Origin: Dysidea avara
Lineage: Eukaryota; Porifera; Demospongiae; Dictyoceratida; Dysideidae
Direction of reading: 5' to 3'
NCBI RefSeq assembly: GCF_963678975.1
Contig: NC_089280.1
Coordinates: 16,466,780-16,530,779 of the forward strand
Length of the DNA stretch: 64,000 nucleotides
The notes under the pieces are model-generated. The model was given only the letters and a program-made list of their open reading frames with translations, did not search any database and was not told the origin of the DNA. A program made the position numbers and the translations under genes. Shown piece by piece: positions 1-31,800 of this stretch; within the stretch, counting starts at the first letter, position 1; each line of letters begins with the position of its first letter.

Positions 1-183
1 ATGTCCATTGACGCACATTTGGTCACCCGTAACACTCGGTGTAAGGCCTATTTTGCTAACATCACTTACCATCATCTGGCTAGAACACAGCAACATTTTC
101 AACATAGTGCCACTTGCTGGTGGAACAAGTTACCATTTGAAGTGCCCCGCAAGCATGAAGAATTTGTAAGACTCACTATATGA
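1..183 (+). mobile_element. Possible LINE C-terminal coding remnant (truncated by window edge)
   Basis: The frame open from base 1 ends in a stretch with TQQHF, then SATCWWNKLP, near its C-terminus. A similar pattern (TQKHF, then AAHWWNAVP) is seen in the LINE tail at about 23570-23695, and a Trp-Asn-x-Leu-Pro motif near the end is typical of LINE reverse-transcriptase proteins. A T/G-rich stretch follows, as it does after the 23.6-kb copy. The alternative is that a good splice donor (gtaaga at about 166) makes this an exon of the gene whose possible last exons lie at 750-899. I cannot decide between the two. Confidence 0.4.
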
Positions 184-749
184 CTAATAATAGCTAATTT
201 GTGTATTATTTATTTGTTTTGCTTTGTATTTGTCATGTCTTGTATGTTTTTCAGTTTTGTACTTGTGTATTTGTATGTGTCTCAGTGTACTCTGACGTGG
301 AAGAACGTCTATGCCAAATGTCATGAGTTTAAACAAAAAATCAATCAGATGTATGTACAAGTTCCACTCGTACATTTTTTTAAACCTAGTAACCAATTAC
401 AAACCTTTACAAGTCAATTTCTATTGTTACAGTGTAAACCTAGTTTACAGTGACGTTCAGGACAGAATTATGGTGAGGTGTAGTTGTAGTGTTGAATTGT
501 GGCTATCATGTACTTGTTGTTAGTTGACTGGTAGACATATTGTGAGGGACTGTTCATGTAAAGAGTGCAACACCAGATTGGGATGGATATATGTATGTTA
601 TCTGTTACTATTAATAGTACAGTGGTTCTATTTATAGTATCATTTTTGTGTGCTAAAAAGGAATTGTGTATGTTAAATTAGATACAAAGTTTTACACATG
701 CACAAATTTTTTGACTGATTTTTGTTAATGTGCTGCTTTCCTTCCATTA

Positions 750-899
750 GGAATTTGCTACAGAAGAATCTCAGCGTTACAAGGTTTGCATAATGTGTGG
801 TAGTGTCATGTACCATTTCAGTACAACATCTTGTAGGAAGGCAAAGTGATCCTGGAACGTGCTCTGATTACAGAAACTGAAGGAATTGCTGAAGTCTAA
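750..899 (+). CDS. Possible last two exons of an unidentified plus-strand gene
   Basis: A 33-base segment at 750-782 lies between a pyrimidine-rich acceptor (ccttccattag) and a gt donor. A second segment runs from about 837 to the TAA at 899 after ttgtag. In one frame both are open and join without a phase change, ending in an acidic, helical-looking tail (KVILERALITETEGIAEV, then stop). An AATAAA lies downstream at 1092-1097. If real, the gene converges on HACE1, whose stop codon is at 1173-1175. I do not recognise the protein, and the upstream exons are outside the window or are not the ones I suspected at 1-165. Confidence 0.35.
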
Positions 900-1172
900 T
901 ACATCACAACTCAAATATTTAACACATGCAAATTGCATAATACAATCAATTCACAATCGCTAATGAAATCCCATGTAGTATACTATGACATACTGCAAGT
1001 ATGTGCTTATCATGTAATGTTTACTTCAAATCAAAATTCACCCTTGAAATACAGATTATCCTTATGGTTTAAATCACAATTAAAATTATTAAATAAATAT
1101 ACAATGTTATACATACAAATAATCTCAAAATTAATTTATATAAGATTTCTGTCGTAAAATTGATAAATGAGA

Positions 1173-19806
<18,634 letters not shown>

Positions 19807-20024
19807 TGTCCTCTATCACTATGTATCGTATTTTCAGACCATATCGCTCCGCCTCCTACGGGGGCTTCCCTGCATTAATCACGTGATTAAATAACAAGCG
19901 CGGATATAAAGTATTCTTCAACCAAATTTAAGAAGATTCCACGGCTTCGTGTTAATATTTGTTGACATCTGGCAAGCGTTCTCTATTGAAACGAAGTGTA
20001 AATAGAGTCTACATAGGTTGGAAA
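19807..20024. promoter_or_regulatory. Divergent promoter shared by HACE1 and LHFPL-like gene
   Basis: Only 218 bases separate the two divergent start codons. The interval holds a perfect 16-bp palindrome, TTAATCACGTGATTAA (19875-19890), centred on a CACGTG E-box, and a TATAAA at 19905-19910 placed suitably for the plus-strand gene. Co-regulation of the two genes is an inference from the spacing. Confidence 0.7.
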
Positions 20025-22160
20025 ATGTGTCGTTTCACTTCATACAATTTGCCGTCGTTCGTGTGGACATTTCTCTCAGTGATCGCGGCGATAACCTGTT
20101 CCATTGGCATATACTTTTCAAACTGGATTGAAAGAGATGCAGTGAACGGCAACGTTAATGCTATGTCCTCGTATCGAGTGTGCATTGGACACGGCAAGAT
20201 ATCACTTGGATGCGACAGTTATTTGAGCTTTGGTGACATCTTTTCACCAGAATGGCAAGCGTGTACGATCATGCTGGGATGTGGCGCGTGTTTATTGATT
20301 CTAGTGGCACTCACATCGTTGTTTGGACTGTGTGTTAGAAAACTGTTTAATCTTGTTATCTGTATCATCATTGTCAGCTCTCAAGTTTTGGCGGGTAAGC
20401 GACGTTTTGTTTTTGTGTTCGTCTTGTGTTGTAGAGATGCAAAACACTGTAATGATTATTAACCCAAACTGCTTGTGTTTTATCTAATTTTCTAAGTAGA
20501 TTACTTTCTCATGCACGCAGCAAAACACAGCCACTGGGTACAAATTGGCTTCCTTCCATAGGAGTTTCAACTGTCCAGCAGTTCTATGTTTTTGTTAATT
20601 GATATAAACTGGTTGAGCTGTGGGTGTACTTCCTTACTTGCCTATAAGGAATTGTGTTGTATGGCATGCGAAACACTGCACCATTTCTATCACACATTGT
20701 GTGAAATTAGAATGGTAACTTGGTACCAAATATTTCAATGGACATGTATCACGTTAGTGTAAAAATTAAAATAGTTGGACAATCCCCTAACTCTTCTGCT
20801 CAAATGTTAAGTTATAAGTATGTGTGTACATATCGATACCCTGCCCACCTTACAGATTCCAGAACCCTCCCTTTTTCTTGTTTCTCCATTTGATCAAATT
20901 CAGGGTGTTGCGGAAGCGCTATCTTTCCTGGCTCTTACCTCTTCCTACATCTCTGTATGCCTTCTGTGCTATGTCCAAACAGATTAAGGATAGAAATCAA
21001 GCCTCAAGAATTTGTTTACAGACAAACATACGAAATTCATTGGCTGTTTGTAAAAAAGTTTTGCAAGTGTAATGACAAACATATCTTTGATTCAATGTGA
21101 ACAATTTCCCATTTAAATGGCTTCTAGAAAGGTTTTTACCACTTGTCACTGTTGTGTATAATTTTTATATTCGAGCTAATATTTTGTGGATTCATGAATG
21201 GTGAAAGCATTACAAACTATAATTGGTATAGATCAACCTGACCAGACAGTCTTTTGACTAGACTTGATACACTAGTGCTAGAAATAACTTGTAAAATGGT
21301 GGTCTGCTTTGATCACACATGTAGCTTGTGGTACTGAATAGGTGAGAAAACATGTAATGTTAGTTAAAGATTCTACCAGACAGAATTAACCAGATTAGTT
21401 CAGACCATTCATGCTGTGTGAAGCCCTACTTGTATTACAAAAATGTCTATTTTAAATTGTGTTCTTTCAGTGACTAAGTCTCACTTTAACACCCACTTGT
21501 AGTGTTCTTAAATTATTCCATGTTGAAAACTGTGTCCTCTTGTTCTCTGTCTGTGAGTCTATCTTCTACATTAAATGTTATCTGTGTCTATCGAAACATC
21601 TAAAGCTATATGCGCACACTAACATGCAGGTTACACTGTATATGGGAAAAGAAAGTGAACTGGTTATTATTTACTTGTTTAATGTTGTCATGATTGTGGT
21701 TATTAATGTCAACCATTGATGCCCTGTTTTGGTAACAGACCAATTAATGGATGGATAGGATATGCTAATCTCACCACACACATGTGGTAACATGACATGT
21801 GTCGTATCATACTGTCCTAAATTAGGATGATCATGATAGCATGTGGTCTATTGACTTGATGGTTAACTAGGTAACCTAGTTAGGCTCTGATATGACATGT
21901 GCTTGTTTAATTTAAATTAACATGATTTTCTTTTTCTTGTAGTGTTGCTGTTTGTGGTATCGCTTGTAATATTCCCTGCTGGATGGGACGAGCCAGAAGT
22001 TCAGGAGTTTTGTGGAACAGATTCAGGCTCTTATAATTTGGGAGACTGTCGTATTGGCTGGGCGTACATTCTTACTATCGGAGGAACAGTCATCGCAGCT
22101 GTTGCTGCATCAATATCATGGTGTACTAAGAAACACAAAGACGAGTATGAATTGCCATAG
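20025..22160 (+). CDS. LHFPL-family four-transmembrane protein (two exons)
   Basis: Exons 20025-20394 and 21943-22160 join in phase 1 (gtaagc donor, tttcttgtag acceptor) to give 195 residues, the usual size for LHFPL proteins. Hydrophobic segments fall at about residues 9-29, 82-108, 112-142 and 168-188. The region between the first two holds several cysteines, and the matching phrases SPEWQACTI and DLG/NLGDCRIGWAY agree with the SAEWRICTI and DLGKCEIGWAY segments of vertebrate LHFPL members. The family belongs to the claudin-like superfamily and acts in the plasma membrane, where some members are partners of channels such as hair-cell mechanotransduction complexes. The start is the first ATG of the frame. 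The paralogue is not assigned. It faces HACE1 across a short divergent promoter. Confidence 0.9.
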
Positions 22161-22402
22161 GTCATGTAGTCATCGTGATCAGGAGGGAAAAGAGAAAAAA
22201 CTTATAAAATTTTTTTAGTGCAGCTAATTGAATGTATGTCAGATTGTATTTGTATACTCACTCAATCATTATAAAACATAATACACAATGAATGACTGAT
22301 TCTTATAGACACACCTTAAGGTAACAAGTTTTGTATGTACTGTATAAACTTATGTGATTATAGTAATTTCAAGAAGTTGTACATATGATAAGATATATTG
22401 AT

Positions 22403-22445
22403 TATGATTAAAAACGGGTAAAGGCACAGCCTGTATACCCGATGA
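22403..22445 (-). mobile_element. LINE 3' tail remnant
   Basis: The sequence attatgattaaaaacgggta followed by aaggcacagcctgtatacccg is the reverse complement of the LINE 3' end at about 47968-48010. The 3' tail of that family therefore sits here in minus orientation, with little or no body. Confidence 0.5.
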
Positions 22446-22720
22446 CCTATCCTGTAAGGGCAATGACATTTTAGTGTTGAATTTTCACCACCTTTTGTTG
22501 ATCCAGAACAAAGTGGGGACCCCAAATGGCATTGGTCACATCAAGAGTTCATAATATTTGTACAAATATAATATGAACTCTTGGTCGCATAGTTGGCAGT
22601 TGTGTTGAAATTTAAACTAAAGCTTTTAGCATAATTGTGATGGTCAGGTCATATTAGAAAAGATATCTTTCACACATTGACCCTCACCATAGTGTTTATT
22701 TAGCACCTATGCCTATAAGC

Positions 22721-22840
22721 AAATCCGGTTACACGTGGTTTAGCTATACGAATATCCGGTTAATTTGAGTTGCGGAATCGCACAGGTGAAAACCATCGAA
22801 CTATAATAGAAGATTATAGCTCCTTTCTCACGATCTGTGA
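22721..22840 (+). promoter_or_regulatory. Promoter and 5' leader of the Death-deaminase gene
   Basis: Two ATCCGGTTA boxes (22723-22731 and 22754-22762) flank a GTGGTTTA word. The leader closes with CTCACGATCTGTGA before the ATG. The same arrangement precedes the second gene copy (boxes at 45562-45570 and 45587-45595). The boxes contain an ETS-like core on the other strand, and GTGGTTT resembles a RUNX site. Those factor names are suggestions only. Confidence 0.6.
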
Positions 22841-25800
22841 ATGGCTGATTCGACTGAAGAAGATCCAAATTCCCGTCCGACTTGCTCTGCCCCTGGTTAG
22901 TTATGTATTAAATACTGGGGGGTGTTATGCCGTCAGCCCCTGTACTACGATCTGCGACTCAGACTACAATACGAGTAGTGCTAATCTTACAGTACAGTGC
23001 CAGTGGCTATTGGAGTGGCACCCGTTGAATTAATAATGCATATATATAGTTAATGACAACGAAGTTACCAAGTTGGGCTCGGGTTTGGGAAGTGTACTGA
23101 GTCTGGACGAGAAGAACGCGGTAAAGGCTGCCTGTAACTAGCAGCTAAACTTATATATATATATATATATTTATGATTGTAAAACTCACAAATTTGAGTA
23201 TAAAAACAATGTCTTTAGATTATTAATTACTGTTTTTCATTGAATGTGTCAGTGTTGATTGAAGAATACTATCAAAATCATTTAGGGAAAAAATATCATT
23301 GATTGGTAGTTGATTCCATAGGGTAATTGATCTTGGGTAAAAACTAAATTTGTATGCATCAACAGTAGCAGATGGTTTGATGAATTTATCCTGGTTTCCT
23401 CGTAAACATCTTGTAGAATGTACAATATAACTGGGGATAGGAAGCTCTACTAGGTGATTGACAATCTTGTAGAACATCAAGAGACGAAGCCTTGTATGGT
23501 GGTACACTATGGATTACGAGGAAACTTAGGGGACACCCTTCGAGATAACTAGCAGCTAAACTTAGGGGACACCCTTCTTGTACTCAAAAGCATTTTAGAT
23601 CTCAAGCTGCCCACTGGTGGAATGCAGTTCCTAACGACACGTTAACATCTCCAACTTTTCAGGACGATTTATTTTCTTATTTGTGTAAAATTTGTTGATG
23701 ATTTTTGTGTTTGTAAATTGTTTGCTTAATTGTTTTGTATGTGCTATGTGTGTGTTATAATTTTTTGTTCAGTTATTGTGTGTGTGCTGTTGTAATTTAT
23801 ATGTGTATATGTATGCTATTTTTGTGTTTCCTCCTCAGTCAGGGAAGAACGGCTTTGCCGACTGACTTGAGGCTAATTTAAAAATCAAATCAAATCAAAT
23901 CACAAATTGACTAACAGTTTGTTGGCCATGCAATTTATGAAAGGTTAAGAGGTCACTATGAAGTACCACACAGCAGATTTGCAAATCTATTCATAGTAAC
24001 ACCTGCAAATCATTGTAAATTCTTCCTGGGCAGCTGATCATGAGCTGCCTGCCTAATAAATAGACTAAATAACCAACCTGTGTTGCATGTACATTGCAGG
24101 CCAAGGTGCTTTCCATTTCCAATGCTCACCTCTTAATTTATTATGTCCATTGTATTGTGGGTAAGGCCATCATTATTATATTGCTTGTTCCCCACAATGG
24201 AACAAAAATGATGTGGGCAGGAGGTGATTGTTGATTATTAATTATATACTTATTTCCTCTGACTGCTCTATTAGAGTATCTTGATCTTGAAGGCTGCCAG
24301 GACTATGTACCCATGCATCCTGCTGGAGGGGCTTCCACCTAACTGCTATGTTTATATATGCATAGCTAATGCATTTACCTTAAAATTTGATCACTCTGTG
24401 CCTCCTATCATGAAATAGTGCATTCACATGATCCACAATCAAGTAATTAAAATTTAGTGTAGCTACCTAAAAATTGATGCGGGCAGTGACGGGAAACAAG
24501 GAATTTAATAATGATGGCCTGAAGTAGAAATCTAGGAAAAGGGAATGGAAAACTGATGACGAAAGGAAATGAATGAGCAGTTATACAGTGGATAAGGGGC
24601 CCTTAGTCCCTGCACTAAACATTTATAAAAGACAGACCTCCAACATTAAATACACTTCTCTGAAAATAAGAAAACGTTCTTATATCAGTGAATTTCATAG
24701 TCAGTTGGTCCTAAATTGGGCCATTATAGGTTCTGCTGTACTAAACTATGGAACTGTTCATCATAATTTGTGACCAGATTTTACAGAACCGAACCAAATC
24801 GCACATCAGGCAAAATCAAACTAACACCACCAGTGGATAGCTACACTATCGTACTACAAGTTTTGACCCTCAGCACTACTCAAACTACACGAGGCTGGTT
24901 TTAATAGACGTCTTTTCTGGGTGGTGTGGAGTGCCCAAATGGCGGTTTCAGGCCTTGTGAAGGACCTGGCTTGGCAAGAATCAGTGGTTTACTGGTGGAC
25001 AGCCTTATAATGTTGGCCAGACGTGTTCTCTGTAGATTTTGCTACATATTAGACACTAAGGAGCCAGCACAGGCCTGTAATCTTGTGTCTGGACTCCAAT
25101 CGTGGTCTGCCTCCATTTTGAGGCCTATCTTTTGCCCTCCCCGCCACCCCCCAGCCTCCACCCCTTTGTGAGCACTCGTGATACTACTTCGCTCGTCCAA
25201 CTGCTCAGATTTTCTATCTTATTTGGCGGGAAACTGTACAAGCAGCTACAAGTACTGGAAGTGGCTTGAAAGGTAACAGATTGATGCATCTTTTGTGTAA
25301 ATTTCATACGCGTGCTTGCTATCCTTGGAGAGTTATGCTGGCTTCAATTCTTTAAAACCGTTTATCTCGAAACTTCTAATGTGCGATTTAGATCGTTTTT
25401 CCAAAATCCAGCCACAATTTATTAATACACAGGTTGGATTTTAGCTATACCAATCTGAATGCTTCTTTGTTATATCCTTATGCTAAAACAATCAAGTATT
25501 CTAAATGAGCATACTAATTAAGTAGTCAAGACCTGAATTTTTGGCTGCTGCTGCCGCCACTGCAGCTGAGAAGGTTAATTATCTGTGAACAGTCATGGGC
25601 AGGATTTCTATGATTCATTCCTCTATAGTTTGTGAGATATTTGGAGTCAAGTCACGTAGGGGTATAGGGAATCAGGCTATTTTGTCCTACCTATTTTATC
25701 TCACTGCCTAGAGTAAGATGTGGACTGATGAGCAGTTTACCACAATATCCATAAGTACAGTGTAGCTTACACAAAGCTAATCTGTGAAATTCACCACTGG

Positions 25801-28800
25801 TTTTCATTCCAGCCAGCTGCAGCTAGCAAAGAAATCCTTCAATTTTTTTGCACTGATTCTTTTCCTATTGGTACCTTGACTGTGATACCCACCTTGTGTA
25901 CCACAAATGGAAGAGATGAGATCATGTGATAATAAACTGCAACATCACAATCATAACAGACATAGTATGATGATCATAATAGATACTTCCTTGTCCAGCT
26001 GTTGTAAAATAGTATACCACACAGAAGGTTATTATTTTGAGCACACATCATCAAAAAGTCTGTGCATGTGAACTCATGCACTTGAGCGTGTGTGCCTGTT
26101 AAGGAGATTTTTCACAACCGGTCATTATAATAGGCCAACATTTTAATTAAATGCTGGTTACAAAAGGATTTAACAATTATTTTGCTGTATAATCAAGGAA
26201 CTGTGAGTAAGCGTTTAGTAGCTTAGTAGAGTAAGCCACCAATGTTTGGCCACTAGGAATTTTCGGACGTTCACATGCAGAAACTATAAAACATGTTGTC
26301 TTTAGTTTTGCATTGTTGTTAGCTTAGATTATCACCATCTAGCACACCAAGTTTTGTAGGATTTTTTCAAGGACTGTATGTTTGGTGAGGCATTAAGCCT
26401 ATTTCCGAATCACATACATGCCAAAAGTACCAATTTTTGGACCACACCTTGCAAAACACAGGAAATGCAAATATTTAAATGCAATTATGCATGTATCTAG
26501 GGTAGTCACTCAACCAAGTATCGGCTTATAAATCAACACTATAGCTCAGTAGTTATTAGAGCAATTTCGGTCATTCATTGGCACACATAACTACAATTGT
26601 TGATGGAATTTAATTTATGAGCAGATTTAGATTATTTCAGCTGTTTGACACCATAAATACCAAAGCAAATTTTGAGCACTTAGTATGTCTTATGACAATC
26701 TACACACAAAGAGTCAGAACTCCTGTTACAAAACCACAAGCAATCCTTTTTCAGTAAAATCTTCACCTCACATGAAGAATGATACAGTACGGAAGCATAT
26801 TTCAGTGACTCTTCTATTAGAGTAGTTGAAATGTCCTGACCACTTTTCTTAGAGTATCTCATTTTATTCACTCAAATTATAGTCCTAATAAGCTAAATTG
26901 CTGCGAGAAACCAAGATTTAAGTGAATAAATTGAAATACTCTATAATAAAGCAGTCAAGATATATCAACTACTCTAATAGAACAGTCACTTAAAACTGCA
27001 GTGGAAATTCCATTCAAAATGTTCCATACTGTATGTGAGAATATTCCAAGTAAAGATTTTACTGAAATGGGGTTTGCTTATGGCTTTGTAGCAGGTGTTC
27101 AGACTCTGGGTGTATAGCTAGTTTGGTAGCAGCCCAGCTATAGATTGTCATAACACATACTAAACACTCAAAATGAATTGCTTTGTTGTTTATAGTGTCA
27201 AACAGCTGAATTTGCTCATAAATTCCTTCAGTAGTTGTAGTTATATGCATTAATAATGACTGAAATTTTGATTGGCCTACATGTGCTCATACATTTGAGG
27301 TGTAGCATTGATTTATAAGCTGACACTTGGTGGACTAGACCTTGAGTGACTACCCTAGCTACATGCATGATTGCATCTAAATCTTTGCATTTCCTGTACT
27401 TTGCAAGGTGTGGTCTGAAAATTGGTACTTTTGGCCAAAACGTTATATAGGCTTAACAAGAATGTGCCCTTTGCTAGTATGGCTTGGCAAGCTGAGAATT
27501 AATTATAAGTGCTCTGATAATTACTATAAAATTTGCTGCCTTCCTGAAGGTGACTCCGTAAGAAACAACTTACTTTTGACTTATCAATTTGTAATATTCA
27601 ACACCATAGCAAATTGGAGATTGAGTGCATTAGCTGCTGAATTGCGCTCCAGCTGTCTGTGAAATTGCATCATGTACACTTTTCTTTGACCAGTTACAAT
27701 GTAGTTATTTTCTAAATCTGTTACATCTTCTTGCAAAGAGCTAGATCACATCTGGGCTATTCACATTCACTAGGAGCACTTGACCTTACACTAGCTGAGA
27801 GTTAAGTGGCTCCTGTTCATTGATTTTATAAACTGATTTCAGTATTTGTCTAACACTTTAACACCTCAGTGCAGGGGTGTTGGTAACCCCGGGAACAATT
27901 TATTAAAAAGAAATTTCTCATAAAACCAGGCCTGCATCTCACACTTGGTATTCCACTAACTGCTAAACATGTATCTGGCTAGAATTTCTTGATCTACCAT
28001 GCCAATTAGTTTTATGTATTTGAGGTTACTTCATATTAGTGTTGCTGTCTCATTCTCTGTAGTTTACCCATCGTTTAAACCAGTAAAGTGTGCAGTGGTG
28101 ATTAATCAAATTGAGAATAGTAAGTGATTTGTATTGTGTATAGTTTTTGTTTGTATGTACTGGGTCTTGGAAACTTCACTGTGAGTTTAAGTGATTGTGT
28201 ACTTGGACTGTAGATTTTATATTATAGTTTGAACATGCTGAAAAGGTTTTTACACATTGAAGATGATGTGAACAAGTCTACCCACAAGTTAATTACCATA
28301 GCCACATGCAGGCAGAGGAAATTAATTATAGGTTGCCAAGGTAACATCATCTGAAGGGCTCTTGGCACATTCTATCTTTGTTTAAAAAATCCAAACAAAA
28401 TAGAAATGCATCGCTTAAGGGAAACAGACAAACTTTAGCTGCCAGTTTCAAGCTTTGCCTGCTCAAGCTTAGTGACAGCATTGTATGATTGTTCCCATAC
28501 ATCCTACTGACACTGATGACATCTGTCTTGTACCAGAGGGGAATGCTTCGTTTTCAGTTTTGCCAATTTTTGTTTGATCATTAGTAAACAACCACAGGCA
28601 AGACCACGGGTTACTAACTAGTTATTGTACTTTGCTGTATAAAAGCTGCTTTGAATAAATTCTGATCTTGATTATAAACTGGATGGCTTGCAGGATACAA
28701 TGAAAATAAACGCCTTGATCTCAAATGTAGGTCTGGGGTGTTATTAAACTCTTACTCATAGTTGTTTTTATCCTTTCCCTTGCTGCTACTATATTTTCAA

Positions 28801-31800
28801 ACTCATTAAATTTAGAACCACCTGAGTGATGACCTGAAGTGCTATGAGTAACCATGTGAGTATTATAGTCCATGGAAGTCTGTATGCGTGCAGATGTGTA
28901 TCATCAAACTCTCTTTGTCTAGACCTTATTTGTATAGTAAAAACACATTGTACATTGGTTACCATTACATTACAATGACCACGATTCAAATTCCATTAAA
29001 TTCTGGGCATCAATCTCAGACTGACTTATTTAAATATATGTGTGTAGTCTCAACTGAACAAGCAATAGAAGCTTTATATTTGAGTAGGGATCATAGAAAT
29101 AAAAATTAAGCAATGAAACAAGGGAGGTCATCTACATCCGTGATTATACTAGTGGACATTTACGTAATTCTTACTTTGATCACTACAGCACTTATGAGTG
29201 AATGTATATACGCCCAAACTAAAATGTGAAATGGGTTAACTGCTTCAGTTTCAGCTATGTCCCACCCTTGACCCATTACACAGCTTTATAAATGAAGAAC
29301 AGTACAAGAAATGCCTCTGCAAGTACTGAAGCCATCACACATTACTGCCAATCAACACCTGTGCAAAAAAAATTGGATGCAAGAAGTAAGTCCTTATGCA
29401 TGCATTGTAACTGCTGCAGTACATAGGTTAAAAGGCATGTCTTGGGCCAAAGCAACATCAAGCAGTGAAGAAATTAAGCTCATAGCCTTATCCATAATCA
29501 AGTTATGCTTGGGTGAAGGAATTGATTACTTAGTCAGGTAGTCAACTACTGTACATACGTGATAGAAACATGTTGAAAGGGTTTGGGGTTGCTCTGAAGA
29601 CATTTGTTATGCCTAGCCAATACTGCCAAGCTGTCATTAAGGAAAAGTGAGGCTGGTTTTTGGGTGATATTTTTGGCTGGGAAAGCTCAACCCCCTACTT
29701 TACAGTACTACCATACTTTATGATAAAGGCCCTATTCTTTTAAAGGCTGGGACTAAATGCTAGCAAGGAAATAAAAGACCTAGCTGTCATACAAGGGAAT
29801 ACAGTAATAATTAACCCCACCACAGATTTCTGCAGTATAGTGGGCACAGTTACTGGAGTGATTGCAGAGACACTTCTCATACTGTTCTTCATTTGAAACA
29901 CTGTGTAATGGACTAAACATAACAGAAAACAGAGCATAATGGCTTCTTCGCTTCTCAGTATTTGACATTTGGGACACGCGTTCAGATGCAAAATTAATTT
30001 TATGGCATGCCTACCACCATTTTTTCTTTTGATGCAGTATGCATGAGTTCAACAGTCATAATTACGTTACAAAAAAGTAAACAAGCAAGTATGTACATGC
30101 ATGGAAAATTAGAATTAGGGATAACAATGGACACCTGCAGATATATCAATGGACATTTAATCCCTGCTTCAGTTGCTATAGACTAAAATATAGGGAATAA
30201 ATGTCCACTAGTATATCTTCAGGTGTAGGCAACCTCCCTTGTTTCACTACTTTTTATTTCTATGATCCCAAATCAAATGTAAAATTCCTATATTTTTCCT
30301 TATACTTAAGTACTTGAGCACTTGATCAGATAGTGTTTGTATGTTGCCATCATAGTATCATGTGTAATCTGTAGGGGATGATGCTCCAAGTTTAAGAGAC
30401 CTCAACAGATATGTGGTTAAAAGATATGCTGTTATTTGGAAGGATGTTGGCATAGAGCTAGGATTGGAACTTCCAGCGCTTGAAAGTATTGAAGAGAACT
30501 ATCCTAAAAATGTGGCGACTTGCTTTCAAAAGACACTTATTAAGTGGTTGAATTTGGTTCCTGGTGCTACATGGAAAATGCTGGAGGTTGCTATTACTAA
30601 TGTAAAAAGGCAGGATCTTCTTCTTAATCCAGTTGAGAATTTGTATGGTGAGGATTTGTGAATATAGTATGTTCCAACTCTACATACGTACACATATTTA
30701 TGGTCCTCTTAACTAAGTACCCTCTACGATAGTTGGAACTACCATAACCATGTTTTTACAGTCAATTATGGCCATATCAAATTAATCTCATGATTCACTC
30801 ATGCAGTGGGTCACTGTTCCTGCAAACATGAAACAAATCTACACATATTAAAAGAGTGGTAGTGTCAGTGCTGATATGACTGTGAACTCCTGAATGTTGT
30901 GCAAGCACTCAAAGGTTTAATGAGAAAATGGGTAGCTTTTTCATTAGGAATTTAGTTATTGCACTTGTAAAGACCAAGATACTCTAATAGAGTAGTCATA
31001 TATAGTGTAATGTAGCAGTCAGGTGTAGCTGATTTTTCCCAACCTGAGTCATTAATTTGGTATGGCCTAACTGAACTGTAATGCTTTTAACTTATGTATG
31101 GAGTTTTCCAACTGTGCACTAATAATAGAGAGGTTTGCTGGTATCAATATTTCAAATTTCATATTGTTTTAGAAAATGAGGTTTAAAATGTTTGTATGAC
31201 GCACATATTCATTTTGTGTTTCTCCCAAGGTCATAAGACTGCCATCTAAGACTATCGGTCATATTTGACTGGGCATTTGAGGATTGCCAAAGCTAATAGT
31301 TGCTAGTATTAGTTGGGTTTAAATGCTTTATGTGCAATTAATGCATTCACCGTTCTATTATAGAGTTTAATATCTGACATTGATATCCTTACTGTTATGT
31401 AGGAGAAGATGAGGATGATTCAGGCTTAGTGGTTATGAATGAATCAACTACAGTACCACCATCTGTGTCTGGCATGCAAATGACTGGCCCACAGCAACCA
31501 AGCGATGATTGCTATGATTTTAATGAACCCATGCAACCACTGCCAACAGCAACGACAAATGTTTTACCTGTAAATGTAGCACCCACTACTGAGGCATCAA
31601 CACAAACCAGTGCTATAACTGCTGCTGTTCCTGCTGCTGTTTCTGCTGCTGTTCCTGCTGCTGGTAAGGTGATGCACGCAGAAGTATTTGGACAAAAAAC
31701 AGATGGCATTTCAACTAAATAAGTTAACTATAGCAACAATTTGTAAGCAAATTGATTAGCACAAGCAAAGTACATAACCAATTAAACTTTGTGTAGTGAA

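Noticed and set aside
28063..28119. Exon 2 as the start of a caspase-like domain
   Set aside because: The phrase KPVKCAVVIN loosely recalls caspase N-termini, but no caspase sequence follows. The next exon is a Death domain.
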